A DNA stretch of 47,957 bases from Streptomyces catenulae (GCF_000718015.1 NZ_JODY01000043.1:1-47957); one strand, 5' to 3'. Positions 1 to 9,268 are shown, counted from the first letter of the stretch. A program made the numbers and translations. Notes: generated by a model not told the origin, from the letters alone.

Positions 1-930
1 CTCCCCCTCCGCCCCACCCCGACGCGCCCCTCTCCCGTACGGGGCCTCCCGTACGGGAACCGTCGTCACCTCGCCCCGCGCAGGGCCCAGCACCCACCCG
101 GACAGCAACCGGGCGTCGAGCACCGCCACCACCTCACCGGCGTCCTCCGTCCGCGTGCGCACATACACATCCGCACCGGCCCCCGCCAGGACCTCCCCGA
201 CCACCTCCGCGCCCGCGGTCGGCGCTCCCAGTTCGGCGGCGTCCGCCGGGATGCGCTCCAGTCCGAACAGTTCGCCGTGGTCACCGAAGGCGAAGTCCAC
301 CGGCTCCAGCGTCTCCGGCCAGCCGGGCAACCCCCGCGCCCGCGCATGGAGTTCCGCCAGCTCCGCCCGCCGCGCCGCCACCGGCGGCAACGCGCCCCGC
401 GCCGCCCGCTTGGCCTCCTTGGCGAACCGGTCCGGCACCGCGAGCGCGCTCCCCAGCACCGCCTCCGCCCGCCGCGCCGCCATCAACGGCCCGCGCCCCA
501 GCCACGCGTACGCCACCGCCGCCTGCTCCACCAGGCGCGCCGCCCCGCGCTCCGCCGCGGTGATCCCGACCTTGACCAGCCCGGGCCCGAAATAGGCGAG
601 GTAGACGCCGTACGGACGGGGGTCGTCGGCCATGGTGTCCGCCGCGACCGAGCGCGAACGGTCCAGCCGGGCGCACGCCTCGCACTGGTCCCGGGCGGCG
701 GTCCCCGTGATCACCGCCTCGTACGGGCAGACGATCCACCGGCCACCGCGCCGCACCCCCAGACAGCGCCGCTCACCCACCACGGAGAACGCCAGCCGCT
801 TGCCCGCGGGCAGCGCGCTGACCCGCTCCGCTCCGCGCGCGGCGGAGTACCAACCGAGCCCCTGCCGAAACCCCCGTTCCTCTCCCGCTTCCCCCTCCGA
901 CGACCACCGCGGACCCGTACATCGCCACAC
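1..930 (-). CDS. DUF2797 family protein (3' end cut by window edge)
   Basis: The frame is open from a GTG at 930-928 to the left edge of the window, so the C-terminus is missing and about 310 codons are visible. The N-terminus begins VWRCTGPRW. A CEAC pair follows, and then a block reading YGVYLAYFGPGLVKVGIT that resembles a GIY-YIG-like strand pair. This order (Cys-containing N-terminal part, then a KVGIT block, then an Ala/Arg-rich helical region) is what I know from the DUF2797 family of actinobacteria, whose function is unknown. GTG is chosen because conserved sequence starts there; no strong ribosome binding site is visible. It is transcribed away from the regulator gene on its right, with a gap of about 110 bases. 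Confidence 0.7.
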   Translation of the reverse strand, partial: MWRCTGPRWSSEGEAGEERGFRQGLGWYSAARGAERVSALPAGKRLAFSVVGERRCLGVRRGGRWIVCPYEAVITGTAARDQCEACARLDRSRSVAADTMADDPRPYGVYLAYFGPGLVKVGITAAERGAARLVEQAAVAYAWLGRGPLMAARRAEAVLGSALAVPDRFAKEAKRAARGALPPVAARRAELAELHARARGLPGWPETLEPVDFAFGDHGELFGLERIPADAAELGAPTAGAEVVGEVLAGAGADVYVRTRTEDAGEVVAVLDARLLSGWVLGPARGEVTTVPVREAPYGRGARRGGAEGE

Positions 931-1041
931 CCCGCAAGCGTACGGCCACCCACTGACATCGCCCCGGCCCGCCGCCTCCGCTCCGCCACCGGCCCCGCAC
1001 CGCCCCCGGACGGGCCCCCTCGCTCTCCGGGGCAGGCCCCC

Positions 1042-2265
1042 TCACACCCCCCGGAACGTCCGCCGGTACTCCCTGGGCGACACCCCCAGCACCGCCTGCA
1101 CATGGGCCCGCAGCGACGCCGCCGTGCCGAACCCGGCCCGGGCGGCGATCCGTTCCACCGTCAGGTCCGTCTCCTCCAGGAGCTCCCGGGCGCGCTCGAC
1201 CCGTTGGCGGGTCAGCCAGTGGTGCGGCGAGACGCCCATCTCCTCCCGGAACCGCCGGGTGAACGTGCGGACGCTCATCGCCTCGCACTCCGCCAACTCC
1301 CGCAGCGTCACGGGCCGGTCGAGATGGTCCAGCGCCCAGGTACGGGCCGCCGCCGTCGACGAGACCCGGGGCGCCGGTACGGGCCGCCGGATGTACTGCG
1401 CCTGCCCGCCCTCCCGGTACGGCGGGACCACCGTCCGCCGCGCCACCTCGCCCGCGACCGCCGCTCCGTGATCGCACCGGACCATGTGCAGACAGAGGTC
1501 GATGCCCGACGCGACCCCGGCGGCGGTCAGCACCCCGCGGTCCTCCGTGTAGAGCACATCGGGCTCCAGCGCCACCTCGGGGAAGAGCCGCCGGAAGTCG
1601 TCCGCCGACTTCCAGTGCGTCGTCGCCCGCCGCCCGTCCAGCAGGCCCGCCGCCGCCAACACGAAGGAACCCGTACAGATCGACGCCACCCGCGTCCCCG
1701 CCCGTACCCGCCGCAGCGCCCGCGTCATCGCCGCCCGCTCCGCCTCCGCCGACCGCCCGGTCGCCTCCCGCGGAACTACGGCCGCCGGGTCCGTCCCCGG
1801 ATCTCCATCCGCCGCCCCGGAACGCTCCTGACCTGCGCCGACGACCGCCGCCACGGCCGCAGACGCCCCCGGCGCACCCGCTCCCCCGACGGCGCGCGCC
1901 GCGGCACCGCGCGCCGCCCCCGGAACGTCCGCGCACCCCTCGCCGGGCACGACGCCGCGGCCCCCGCCGCCGTCCGCGTAGTCCGCCGCGGACGCCGGGA
2001 CGACCACGGTGTCCGCCTCCTCCAACGCCTCCGGGCCATGGGCGACGTTCACGGTGAAGTCGGCGTCCGTGCGCACCTCCCCGGGCACCGGAGCGCAGGT
2101 CACGACCTCGTAGAGCGGTTCCCCCGTCTCCGACCGTGCCTCGCCGAAGATCCGGTGGACGATGCCGACCTCGATGGGCAGCATCCCGTCCCGCACCAGC
2201 ACCGCCACCCGGTGCCGCGCCCCGCCACCGGCGAAAGCCCGCGCCCCGTCCGCCTCACCCACCAC
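1042..2265 (-). CDS. GlxA-type AraC family transcriptional regulator
   Basis: An N-terminal DJ-1/PfpI-like domain (starting VAVLVRDGMLPIEVG, with the nucleophile-elbow sequence SICTGSF) is followed by a C-terminal pair of AraC helix-turn-helix motifs (RPVTLRELAECEAMSVRTF and a second helix ending FGTAASLRAH). This is the GlxA arrangement. The amidase-like domain normally senses a ligand or is structural, and the HTH pair binds DNA. I prefer the GTG at 2265 because GGAGAG lies 9 bases upstream; the same frame stays open to an ATG at 2469. A Gly/Ala/Asp-rich stretch of roughly 70 residues interrupts the DJ-1 domain ahead of the elbow, which is unusual. The gene is divergent from the NAD(P)H oxidoreductase at 2527, its most likely target. 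Confidence 0.85.
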   Translation of the reverse strand: MVGEADGARAFAGGGARHRVAVLVRDGMLPIEVGIVHRIFGEARSETGEPLYEVVTCAPVPGEVRTDADFTVNVAHGPEALEEADTVVVPASAADYADGGGGRGVVPGEGCADVPGAARGAAARAVGGAGAPGASAAVAAVVGAGQERSGAADGDPGTDPAAVVPREATGRSAEAERAAMTRALRRVRAGTRVASICTGSFVLAAAGLLDGRRATTHWKSADDFRRLFPEVALEPDVLYTEDRGVLTAAGVASGIDLCLHMVRCDHGAAVAGEVARRTVVPPYREGGQAQYIRRPVPAPRVSSTAAARTWALDHLDRPVTLRELAECEAMSVRTFTRRFREEMGVSPHHWLTRQRVERARELLEETDLTVERIAARAGFGTAASLRAHVQAVLGVSPREYRRTFRGV

Positions 2266-2526
2266 AACCGCCACCTCTCCGCCGTACCCGCCTCCTGGGG
2301 CCACGCCCCCGCGCCGCCCCCGGAACACCTGCCACCAGCCCCAACCCGAGCCCCCGCTCCCCCATCCCGCCACGCCCCGGCCGGGCCCTGTACGCCCCCG
2401 GCGCACGCCGCCCACCGCACGCCCCCGACGACCGCCTCCACGACGCCCCGCCCGTGGCCCGATCCTCACGCATCACGGCCATCCGGCCACTCGTCCCACC
2501 GGGCGGTCGCCCCCGACAGTTGCCCC

Positions 2527-3399
2527 ATGACCACCAACCCCACCACCGGCACCACCCGCCCCACCGACGCCGAAGCCGCGCCCCGGTCGCCGACGCACCG
2601 CCCCCTGAAGGTCCTCTGGGTCTCCGCCCACCCCGACGCCCGCTCCCTGAACGCCTCCCTCCAGGCGGACGGGCTGCGCGCCCTCGACGCGTACGGCCAT
2701 GAGCACCGCCTCTCCGACCTGCGCGCCATGGGGTGGAACCCGGTCGTCGACCCGTCCGACTACGCCCACGACCCGGCCGACCGCCTCCACGTCGGCACCG
2801 CCTCCGAACGCGCCTACCGCACCGGCACCTTGAGCCCCGACATCCGCGCCGAACAGGAGAAGATCGACTGGGCGGACACGCTGATCGTGCAGTTCCCGCT
2901 GTGGTGGTACGGGATGCCGGCGCAGCTCAAGGGCTGGTTCGACCGGGTCTTCGTCAAGGGTTTCGCCTTCGGTCTCGACGACCCGGCAACCGGCCGCCCC
3001 CGCCGCTACGGCGACGGCCGACTGACCGGCAAACGCGCCATGGTCGTCGTCACCGCCGGAGCCCGCACCGCCACCCTCGGCCCGCGCGGCGTCAACGGAG
3101 ACCTCAACGACCTCCTCTTCCCCCTCCAGCACGGCACCTTCTGGTACACCGGCATGACCGTCCTCCCGCCGCTGCTCATCCCCGGCGCGGACCGCCTCAC
3201 CCCGGACACGTACGCCACCGCCGCCGACCGGCTCCGCGCCCGGCTCCGCACGCTCGCCACCACGCCGCCGCTCGCCTTCCGGCACCAGAACTCCGGCGAC
3301 TACGACGACGAGCTGCTCCTCCACCCCCACCTGGCAGCCCCGCGCCACCTCGGTCCCGCGGCCCACTACACGGCCCCACCGGCACCGCTCGCCCCATGA
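2527..3399 (+). CDS. NAD(P)H oxidoreductase, flavodoxin-like fold
   Basis: The 290-residue protein carries the features of the Flavodoxin_2 family (NQO/MdaB/KefF-like quinone reductases): an N-terminal strand KVLWVSAHPDARSLNASL, and the central block FPLWWYGMPAQLKGWFDRVF followed by FAFG that forms the flavin and substrate pocket. It probably transfers two electrons from NAD(P)H to quinones or similar electrophiles through FMN or FAD. The ATG at 2527 precedes a poorly conserved Thr/Pro-rich stretch of about 25 residues, so the mature fold starts near residue 27. It sits head to head with a GlxA-type regulator about 260 bases away, a common pairing for electrophile-induced reductases. Regulation by that neighbour is an inference. 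Confidence 0.85.
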   Translation: MTTNPTTGTTRPTDAEAAPRSPTHRPLKVLWVSAHPDARSLNASLQADGLRALDAYGHEHRLSDLRAMGWNPVVDPSDYAHDPADRLHVGTASERAYRTGTLSPDIRAEQEKIDWADTLIVQFPLWWYGMPAQLKGWFDRVFVKGFAFGLDDPATGRPRRYGDGRLTGKRAMVVVTAGARTATLGPRGVNGDLNDLLFPLQHGTFWYTGMTVLPPLLIPGADRLTPDTYATAADRLRARLRTLATTPPLAFRHQNSGDYDDELLLHPHLAAPRHLGPAAHYTAPPAPLAP

Positions 3400-3426
3400 G
3401 CCGCCGCGGGCGCGCACCGCATACGG

Positions 3427-3469
3427 AAAAAGCCGTAGGCCCGGTGGACGAATCCACCGGGCCTACGGC
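3427..3469 (-). terminator. Rho-independent terminator after tRNA-fMet
   Basis: A 17-bp perfect inverted repeat (3432-3448 with 3453-3469, loop CGAA) is followed on the minus strand by five T residues (3431-3427). It lies 5 bases past the 3' end of the initiator tRNA and can also stop the convergent oxidoreductase transcript. Confidence 0.9.
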
Positions 3470-3474
3470 GTCAG

Positions 3475-3548
3475 TAGCGGGGACAGGATTTGAACCTGCG
3501 ACCTCTGGGTTATGAGCCCAGCGAGCTACCGAGCTGCTCCACCCCGCG
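3475..3548 (-). tRNA. tRNA-fMet (CAT), initiator
   Basis: A 74-nt cloverleaf with anticodon CAT. Two initiator hallmarks are visible: the first base (C) cannot pair with its partner at the top of the acceptor stem, and the anticodon stem carries three consecutive G-C pairs next to the loop (CTGGG / CCCAG). The T-loop reads TTCAAAT. The 3' CCA is not encoded. This is the tRNA that starts translation. Confidence 0.93.
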
Positions 3549-3711
3549 TCGGTGAACAGAACAGTACGCGAACTCCGCACCAATGCCTAATCCGTTCCCC
3601 ACCCGCCTCTCGATCACCTCGTCCACCACTCTGTCCCAAGGACACGAACCCCACCCCGGACCCGTCCGTTGAGGCTTCCGCCCCTCACGCCCCGCCACCC
3701 CCAGGAGCCCC

Positions 3712-4125
3712 GTGCCCCCGCGCAGCCGCACCGCCCCCGTCGCCCACTACGTCCGCTTCCAGGGCGCCGCCCGGAACGTCCACGGCTACTTCCCCGGCGT
3801 CTTCGCCCTCGTCAACGGTCTCGCCCGCGAGGGGCTGCTCACCCCGGCCCAGGAACGGTTCCACCGCACCTCCAACGACTGGTACGACACGCACTTCACC
3901 AACCCCGCCCACGTCGACCCGACCGTCTACGACCGCGACCGCCACCCCGGTGCCGCCGCCTGGTTCAAGTCCACGTCCCCGCACCTGATCACCCGCGTCG
4001 ACGGCTACCTCGCCATCCTCCGCACCCACCGCATCCCCTGCCACCGCCTCCACTCCCGCTCCCCCGGACACGTCGTCTACGAGGACCCGGACCAGATCGT
4101 GGTGGTACCGCGCCGGCCGTCCTGA
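3712..4125 (+). CDS. Conserved hypothetical protein, 137 aa
   Basis: GTG start with AGGAG four bases upstream. The protein is soluble, with no signal peptide or membrane segment. It contains many aromatic and His residues (YVRFQGAARNVHGYFPGVF at the N-terminus; NDWYDTHFTNPAHVDP in the middle) and ends EDPDQIVVVPRRPS. I do not recognise a named domain. The even distribution of charged and aromatic residues and the good codon bias argue for a real gene. It is a single gene between the initiator tRNA and the metallo-hydrolase; nothing in the context points to a function. Confidence 0.7.
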   Translation: MPPRSRTAPVAHYVRFQGAARNVHGYFPGVFALVNGLAREGLLTPAQERFHRTSNDWYDTHFTNPAHVDPTVYDRDRHPGAAAWFKSTSPHLITRVDGYLAILRTHRIPCHRLHSRSPGHVVYEDPDQIVVVPRRPS

Positions 4126-4232
4126 GCGCCGGACGGCCCGCGGCGGACCGTCTCCGTGCCGCACCTTCCGGCATTTCCCGAGCCCGTGTTCGTCGGCCGG
4201 AGGAATTCCGTGGGCGGGTACGTTGGGGCGCC

Positions 4233-4829
4233 ATGCGGATGACGAAATACACCCACTCCTGTGTACGGCTCGAAAAAGACGGCCGGGTGCTGGTCATCGA
4301 CCCGGGAACATGGAGTGAGCCGAGAGCCCTGGCCGGTGCGGACGCCGTACTCGTGACGCATGAACACGCCGATCACGTCGATTCCCTCCGCCTGGCCGGG
4401 CTCGGCGTACCGGTCTACGCTCCCGCCGAGGCGGACATCCCGCGGGTGAATGTCATCGGGGTGTCGTCGGGTGAGGAATTCACCGCGGGTGGATTCCGCG
4501 TACGGGCGGTCGGCGGTCGCCATGCGTGCGTCCATGCGGGCCGACCGGACTGCGCGAATCTCGGCTACCTCGTCGAGGACGCGGTCTATCACCCCGGCGA
4601 TTCGCTGCATGTGCCCGACCGCCCGGTCGAAACGCTTCTGGTTCCGGTCCACGGGTCGTGGTTGAAGATGACCGAGGCGATCGATTTCGTCCACGCGATC
4701 CAGCCGCGGCGGACCTACGCCATCCACGACGGTTCGCTCAACGAGCGGGGTCTCAGCAGCGCAAACGGCTGGCTCACCCAGGAGACCCACAGCGGCTACC
4801 GGTATCTGCGCCCCGGCGAATCGGTCTGA
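4233..4829 (+). CDS. MBL-fold metallo-hydrolase
   Basis: A 198-residue single-domain metallo-beta-lactamase-fold protein. The metal-binding signature THEHADHVDSL is complete (HxHxDH), followed by GGRHACVH, YHPGDSLHVP (bridging Asp) and AIHDGSLNERG. The size and order fit the small cytosolic UlaG-like or YhfI-like hydrolases rather than antibiotic-degrading lactamases; the substrate cannot be told. The start is ATG at 4233 (or ATG at 4239). No ribosome binding site stands at proper distance, because the GGAGG at 4199 is too far away, so leaderless translation is possible. It stands alone; the following gene is about 350 bases downstream. Confidence 0.85.
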   Translation: MRMTKYTHSCVRLEKDGRVLVIDPGTWSEPRALAGADAVLVTHEHADHVDSLRLAGLGVPVYAPAEADIPRVNVIGVSSGEEFTAGGFRVRAVGGRHACVHAGRPDCANLGYLVEDAVYHPGDSLHVPDRPVETLLVPVHGSWLKMTEAIDFVHAIQPRRTYAIHDGSLNERGLSSANGWLTQETHSGYRYLRPGESV

Positions 4830-5177
4830 GGCGGACGACGGGCCGAGAAATTCCTTAAGCGGAAAACGTACGCAAGACCCGACCTCCGCCCGAGGAAGTG
4901 AAGGGTGAACTCTCCCGGCACTCCGACCCGCCCCGTAAGGAAATTCCGGCGGTGGGGACCCGGCGGCCGGACCCCGATCACCAGGGAATTTCCGCCCTGC
5001 CGCCCCCACCCCCATTAATAGGCTCATCTGCAAGGGGCGGCCATTGGCTGGCGATCGGTCACCCGGGTGCAGGACACGGCCGCATGGCCTCTCATGAGTG
5101 ACTCCATTACCGCATTTTTGCCTATAGCTTCCTGCCGTTGTCGTGTTGGGAATCATCGACAGAAAGGGCGGGGCAGA
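4830..5177. other. Intergenic region upstream of the surface protein
   Basis: No gene is visible in these 348 bases. Two inverted copies of an AT-rich nonamer occur: GGAAATTCC at 4939-4947 and GGAATTTCC at 4985-4993. A related AAATTCC stands near 4848. The last 80 bases before the ATG at 5178 are comparatively AT-rich (TTTTTGCCTATAG near 5116-5128) and probably hold the promoter of the surface-protein gene. Confidence 0.4.
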
Positions 5178-8100
5178 ATGCTGCGCCGATTGTTGGGTCT
5201 GGCGGGAATCTTCGGATTGGTCGCGAGTTTGTTGTTGCCGATGGCACAGCAGGCTCAGGCCGCCCCCGGAGACCCTTTTCCCCAGGGACCCGGACTGGTC
5301 TTCGTGGCCCAGGGCACGGCGCCCGGCCAGCCGACCACCCTGTACGAGGCGGTCCAGGGCACCGGTCAGATCACCTTTGCCGCCCAGGGCACCGCCGCCT
5401 TCGGCTACAACGCCATGGGCTTCCGCACCACCGACCGCTACCTCTACGCCATCAACAACAACGACGGGCTGGCCCGCATCGGGCAGGGTGGCGTGGCCAC
5501 CAACCTCGGCCAGGTCGGTCTGCCGTCCAGCGGCACCTTCAGCTACAACCAGGGCACCTTCGGCGACGGAGCCACCGCCGACACCCTCTACGTCCGCCAG
5601 TCCACCAGCGACAACAGCCTCTACGCGATCGACGTCCCCACCATGACGTCGACGCGGATCGCCCTCTCCACCGACGTCCCGAACATGTCGGACATCGTCT
5701 GGAAGGACGGCTACATCTGGGGCGTCTACGGCGAGGGGCACCAACTCGTCCGTATCGACCCGAACAGCGGCGCCGTCCTGGAGGTCCCCCTCACCGGGCT
5801 GCCCGCCAACCCGTACGGCGCCCAGTGGGTCTACGGCAACGGCAACATCGGTATCTCCAACAACGTCACCGGCACCGTCTACCAGCTGCGGCTGAACAAC
5901 CCCACGTCCAGCAACCCCACCGTCACCATCCTGTCCTCCACCCGGGGCCCGGCGAACACCCAGAACGACGGCGCCGCGGTGGCCGGTGAACCCGCCGACC
6001 TCGGGATCACCAAGGACGGACCGGCGACGTGGGCACCGGGCGACACGCTCACCTACACCCTCCGGATCCACAACTACGGCCCCGGCGACTCCTCCGGCTA
6101 CGTCGTCACGGACACCCTGCCGGACAACCTCGGCAACCCCACGACCACCACGGACGGCTGCGCCGTCACCACCTCGGACGGCCAGAACCTCGTGCAGTGC
6201 ACCGGGCCGCCGCTCGCCAGCGGGGACGACGCCCCGGTCATCACGATCACCGGCACCGCCCCGGACACCCCGGGCACCGACTGCGTCGCCGACGGGATCA
6301 GCAACACGGCGACCGTCGTTGGCAACGAGTCCGACCCCAACCCGGGCAACGACACCGCCGCCTCCACCGCCTGCCCCGACGAACAGGCACCGCCGTCCTT
6401 CACCGTCTCCAAGACCGCTTCCGTCGGACCGGACGCGTTCGTCGGACCCGGCGACACCGTGACGTACACAGTCGACGTCACCAACACCGGAACGCAGGAC
6501 TACACCGCCGACAACCCCGCGTCCTTCACCGACGACCTCAGTGACGTCACCGACGACGCCCAGGTCGACCCGGACTCGCTGACCGGCGGCGCCCAGCTCA
6601 CCGACGGCGGCATCAGCTGGTCCGGCCCGCTGGCCGTCGGCGAGACCCACACCGTGACCTACACCGTCACCGTCAACACCCCGGACGCCGGCGACCACGT
6701 CCTGCGCAACGCCGTCACCCCGGGCACCACCGGCAGCTGCACCAGCGCCGATGCCTGTACGACGACGGTGCCCGTCGCGTCCTTCACCGTCTCGAAGAGC
6801 GCCGACCCCACCGTCACCTCCCCCGGTGGCGTCGTCCACTACACCGTGACGGTCACCAACAACGGCGCCGTCGACTTCGGCGGCACCGCCACCCCGCACG
6901 CACCCCCGGCCCACATCGAGGACGCCCTCGCCGGTGACCTCGCCGGGGCCGACTACAACGGGGACGCCGACAACGGCGGCACCCTCCAGGGCACCAACCT
7001 CGTCTGGGACCTGGACCTGCCCGTCGGCGCCACCGAGCAGCTGACGTACTCCCTCACCGTCCACGACAGCGTCGCGCCGGGCACCGAGCTGACCAACACC
7101 GTCACCCCCGGGCCGAACGGCAGCTGCGCCACCCCGAACAGCTGCTCCACCACGACCCTCATCGGGCAGTACAGCGTCGCGAAGACCGTCTCCGCCACCA
7201 GCGCGCAGCCGGGCGACCGGGTCACCTACACGGTCACCCTGACCAACACCGGCAGCGCCCCGTTCACCGACGACAACCCCGCCTCGTTCAGTGACGACCT
7301 CACGGACGTACTGGACGACGCCACCTACAACGACGACGCGACCGGCGGCGCCACCGTCACCGGCACCACCCTGAACTGGTCGGGCCCGCTCGACGTCGGG
7401 GCCACGACCACCCTCACCTACAGCGTCACCGTGAACGACCCCGACACCGGGAACCAGCACCTGCGTAACGCGGTGACCCCGGGCACGGGCGGGGTGTGCG
7501 CCGCGGCCGGATCGTGCGCCACCGACGTCCCCGTGATCGTCACCCCGCCGACGGAGCCGTCGCTGGCGCTGCGGAAGCAGGTCGTGACGCCGGGACCGTT
7601 CCGGCCCGGTGACCGCGTCGACTACACCTACACGGTCACCAACACCGGCAACACCACGATCAACGACCTCACCCTCGCCGACGACCGTCTCTCCGACATC
7701 ACCTGCCAGGCCACCAGCCTGGATCCGGACGAGAGCACGACCTGTACCGGTACGTACACGGTCACCGAGGCCGACGCCGCGATCGGGACGGTACGCAACA
7801 CGGCCGTGGCCCGCGGTGAGTCCGACGGCACCTCCGTGGAGTCGCCGCCGGACAGCGCCCAGATCGAGGTCGTGACCAGCAGGCCCGCGCTGGCGCTCCG
7901 CAAGACCGTCGACGCCTCGCACCCGTACCGCGTCGGCGACACCGCCACCTACACGTACACCGTCACCAACACCGGCAACACCACCCTCAGCGACATCACC
8001 GTCACCGACAACCGGGTCTCCGGGATCACCTGCCGGGCGACCACGCTGGCACCCGGGACGAGCACCACCTGCACCGGTACGTACACGGTCACCGCGGCCG

Positions 8101-8759
8101 ACGCGTCGGCCGGGCACGTCGACAACACCGCCATGGCCCACGGGCGCTCCAACGGCACCCCGGTGGAGTCCCCGACGTCCAGCGCCCGGATCGACATCGT
8201 GACCAGCCGCCCCGCGCTGACGATCAAGAAGACCGTCGACTCCTCCCGCACCTACCGGGCGGGCGACCGGATCACCTACACGTACACCGTCACCAACACC
8301 GGTGACACAACCCTCAACGGCATCACCGTCACCGACAACCGCGTCACCGACGTGACCTGCCGGACGACCACGCTGGCGCCGGGCGAGAGCACCACCTGCA
8401 CCGGCACCTACACCGTCACCCGGGAGGACGCGAAGCGCGGCACGCTCACCAACACCGCGGTCGCCACCGCCGACAACGGCTCCGTCCGCTCCGACCCGGC
8501 CCAGGCCACCGTCAAGATCAAGGAACGGAAGCCCTGCAAGGGCAAGGACTGCCGCCCCTGCAAGGGCAAGGACTGCAACAAGCCGTGCAAGGGGAAGGAG
8601 TGCCGACCCTGCCACGGCAAGCACTGCGACAAGCCCTGCAAGGGGAAGCACTGCGACCGCCCCTGCCACGGCAAGCACTGCCACAAGCGCTGCGACGACA
8701 AGCACGGGGACAGACACTGCGACCGCCCGTGTGAGGGGAGGCGCTGCGAGCAGGAGTGA
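5178..8759 (+). CDS. Secreted DUF11-repeat surface protein with Cys-rich tail
   Basis: A 1193-residue extracellular protein. It has a Sec signal peptide (MLRRLLGLAG... with cleavage near AQA/AP at residue 28), then a propeller-like N-terminal region (about 30-275) rich in YAINNNDGLARIG-type strands. About seven immunoglobulin-like DUF11-type repeats follow (about 280-1110), recognisable by YTYTVTNTGNTT and SPGGVVHYTVTVTNNG-type strands. The last three repeats are near copies of one another. From about residue 1115 the tail is built of PCxGKxCxx units and contains 16 Cys and many Lys and His. There is no LPxTG motif or C-terminal membrane anchor. The role is probably structural or adhesive on hyphae or spores. 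What the tail does (metal binding, disulfide or covalent crosslinking) is unknown. ATG at 5178 follows AGAAAGGGCGGGG. Confidence 0.85.
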   Translation: MLRRLLGLAGIFGLVASLLLPMAQQAQAAPGDPFPQGPGLVFVAQGTAPGQPTTLYEAVQGTGQITFAAQGTAAFGYNAMGFRTTDRYLYAINNNDGLARIGQGGVATNLGQVGLPSSGTFSYNQGTFGDGATADTLYVRQSTSDNSLYAIDVPTMTSTRIALSTDVPNMSDIVWKDGYIWGVYGEGHQLVRIDPNSGAVLEVPLTGLPANPYGAQWVYGNGNIGISNNVTGTVYQLRLNNPTSSNPTVTILSSTRGPANTQNDGAAVAGEPADLGITKDGPATWAPGDTLTYTLRIHNYGPGDSSGYVVTDTLPDNLGNPTTTTDGCAVTTSDGQNLVQCTGPPLASGDDAPVITITGTAPDTPGTDCVADGISNTATVVGNESDPNPGNDTAASTACPDEQAPPSFTVSKTASVGPDAFVGPGDTVTYTVDVTNTGTQDYTADNPASFTDDLSDVTDDAQVDPDSLTGGAQLTDGGISWSGPLAVGETHTVTYTVTVNTPDAGDHVLRNAVTPGTTGSCTSADACTTTVPVASFTVSKSADPTVTSPGGVVHYTVTVTNNGAVDFGGTATPHAPPAHIEDALAGDLAGADYNGDADNGGTLQGTNLVWDLDLPVGATEQLTYSLTVHDSVAPGTELTNTVTPGPNGSCATPNSCSTTTLIGQYSVAKTVSATSAQPGDRVTYTVTLTNTGSAPFTDDNPASFSDDLTDVLDDATYNDDATGGATVTGTTLNWSGPLDVGATTTLTYSVTVNDPDTGNQHLRNAVTPGTGGVCAAAGSCATDVPVIVTPPTEPSLALRKQVVTPGPFRPGDRVDYTYTVTNTGNTTINDLTLADDRLSDITCQATSLDPDESTTCTGTYTVTEADAAIGTVRNTAVARGESDGTSVESPPDSAQIEVVTSRPALALRKTVDASHPYRVGDTATYTYTVTNTGNTTLSDITVTDNRVSGITCRATTLAPGTSTTCTGTYTVTAADASAGHVDNTAMAHGRSNGTPVESPTSSARIDIVTSRPALTIKKTVDSSRTYRAGDRITYTYTVTNTGDTTLNGITVTDNRVTDVTCRTTTLAPGESTTCTGTYTVTREDAKRGTLTNTAVATADNGSVRSDPAQATVKIKERKPCKGKDCRPCKGKDCNKPCKGKECRPCHGKHCDKPCKGKHCDRPCHGKHCHKRCDDKHGDRHCDRPCEGRRCEQE

Positions 8760-8880
8760 GGCACCCGGCCCGGCCGTGAAGCCCCCGAAGGGCTGATCGC
8801 CGCGCCGCACGACAGGGCGTCCGCCGACCACCGGCGGGCGCCCTCGTCAGCTGCTGGGGAACGGGCGGACCGAACGCCGA

Positions 8881-8908
8881 AGGCCCCGTCGATCTCTCGA
8901 CGGGGCCT
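8881..8908 (-). terminator. Hairpin terminator after the first tRNA-Arg
   Basis: A 12-bp perfect stem (8881-8892 with 8897-8908, loop TCTC) lies 11 bases beyond the tRNA 3' end. There is no T-tract, as is common in Streptomyces. Confidence 0.75.
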
Positions 8909-8919
8909 CCGGCCTGCTG

Positions 8920-8992
8920 TGCGCTCGGCAGGATTCGAACCTGCAACCTTCTGATCCGTAGTCAGATGCTCTATCCGTTAAGCTACGAGCGC
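8920..8992 (-). tRNA. tRNA-Arg (ACG), copy 1
   Basis: A 73-nt cloverleaf with acceptor stem GCGCTCG/CGAGCGC, anticodon loop CTACGGA (anticodon ACG, wobble inosine expected) and T-loop TTCGAAT. It is identical in sequence to the copy at 9269-9341. CCA is not encoded. Confidence 0.93.
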
Positions 8993-9227
8993 TCGACTTC
9001 CGGTGATTTTCCTACCGGTCGGCGTGCGGGGACCACCTTACATGAATCGCGGCGCCCCGCCCTTCTCCCGCCTCCCGGAGCTGCGGAAAAGACCCCGGGA
9101 CGCTTTCCGGAGCCCCGAGCCCCCGAAGACCTCAAAGATCCTCGACGGCCACCGAAGATCCTCGGAACGGAATTCCGCGCCCGCCCGTCCGGCCCGACTC
9201 CGACCACTCGTCCGGCCATACAACGCC

Positions 9228-9259
9228 GGAGGCCCCGTCGATCTCTCGACGGGGCCTCC
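9228..9259 (-). terminator. Hairpin terminator after the second tRNA-Arg
   Basis: A 14-bp perfect stem (9228-9241 with 9246-9259, loop TCTC), almost the same as the hairpin after copy 1. Confidence 0.75.
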
Positions 9260-9268
9260 GGCTTGCTG

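Noticed and set aside
277..2526. Long plus-strand open frame ahead of the oxidoreductase start
   Set aside because: It is the antisense of the DUF2797 and GlxA-type genes. It is Arg/Pro-rich without any domain, and only the part from 2527 is coding.
4077..8831. Minus-strand open frame of 1584 codons
   Set aside because: Antisense shadow of the metallo-hydrolase and DUF11 surface protein, composed of Gly/Val/Arg repeats created by the sense codons.
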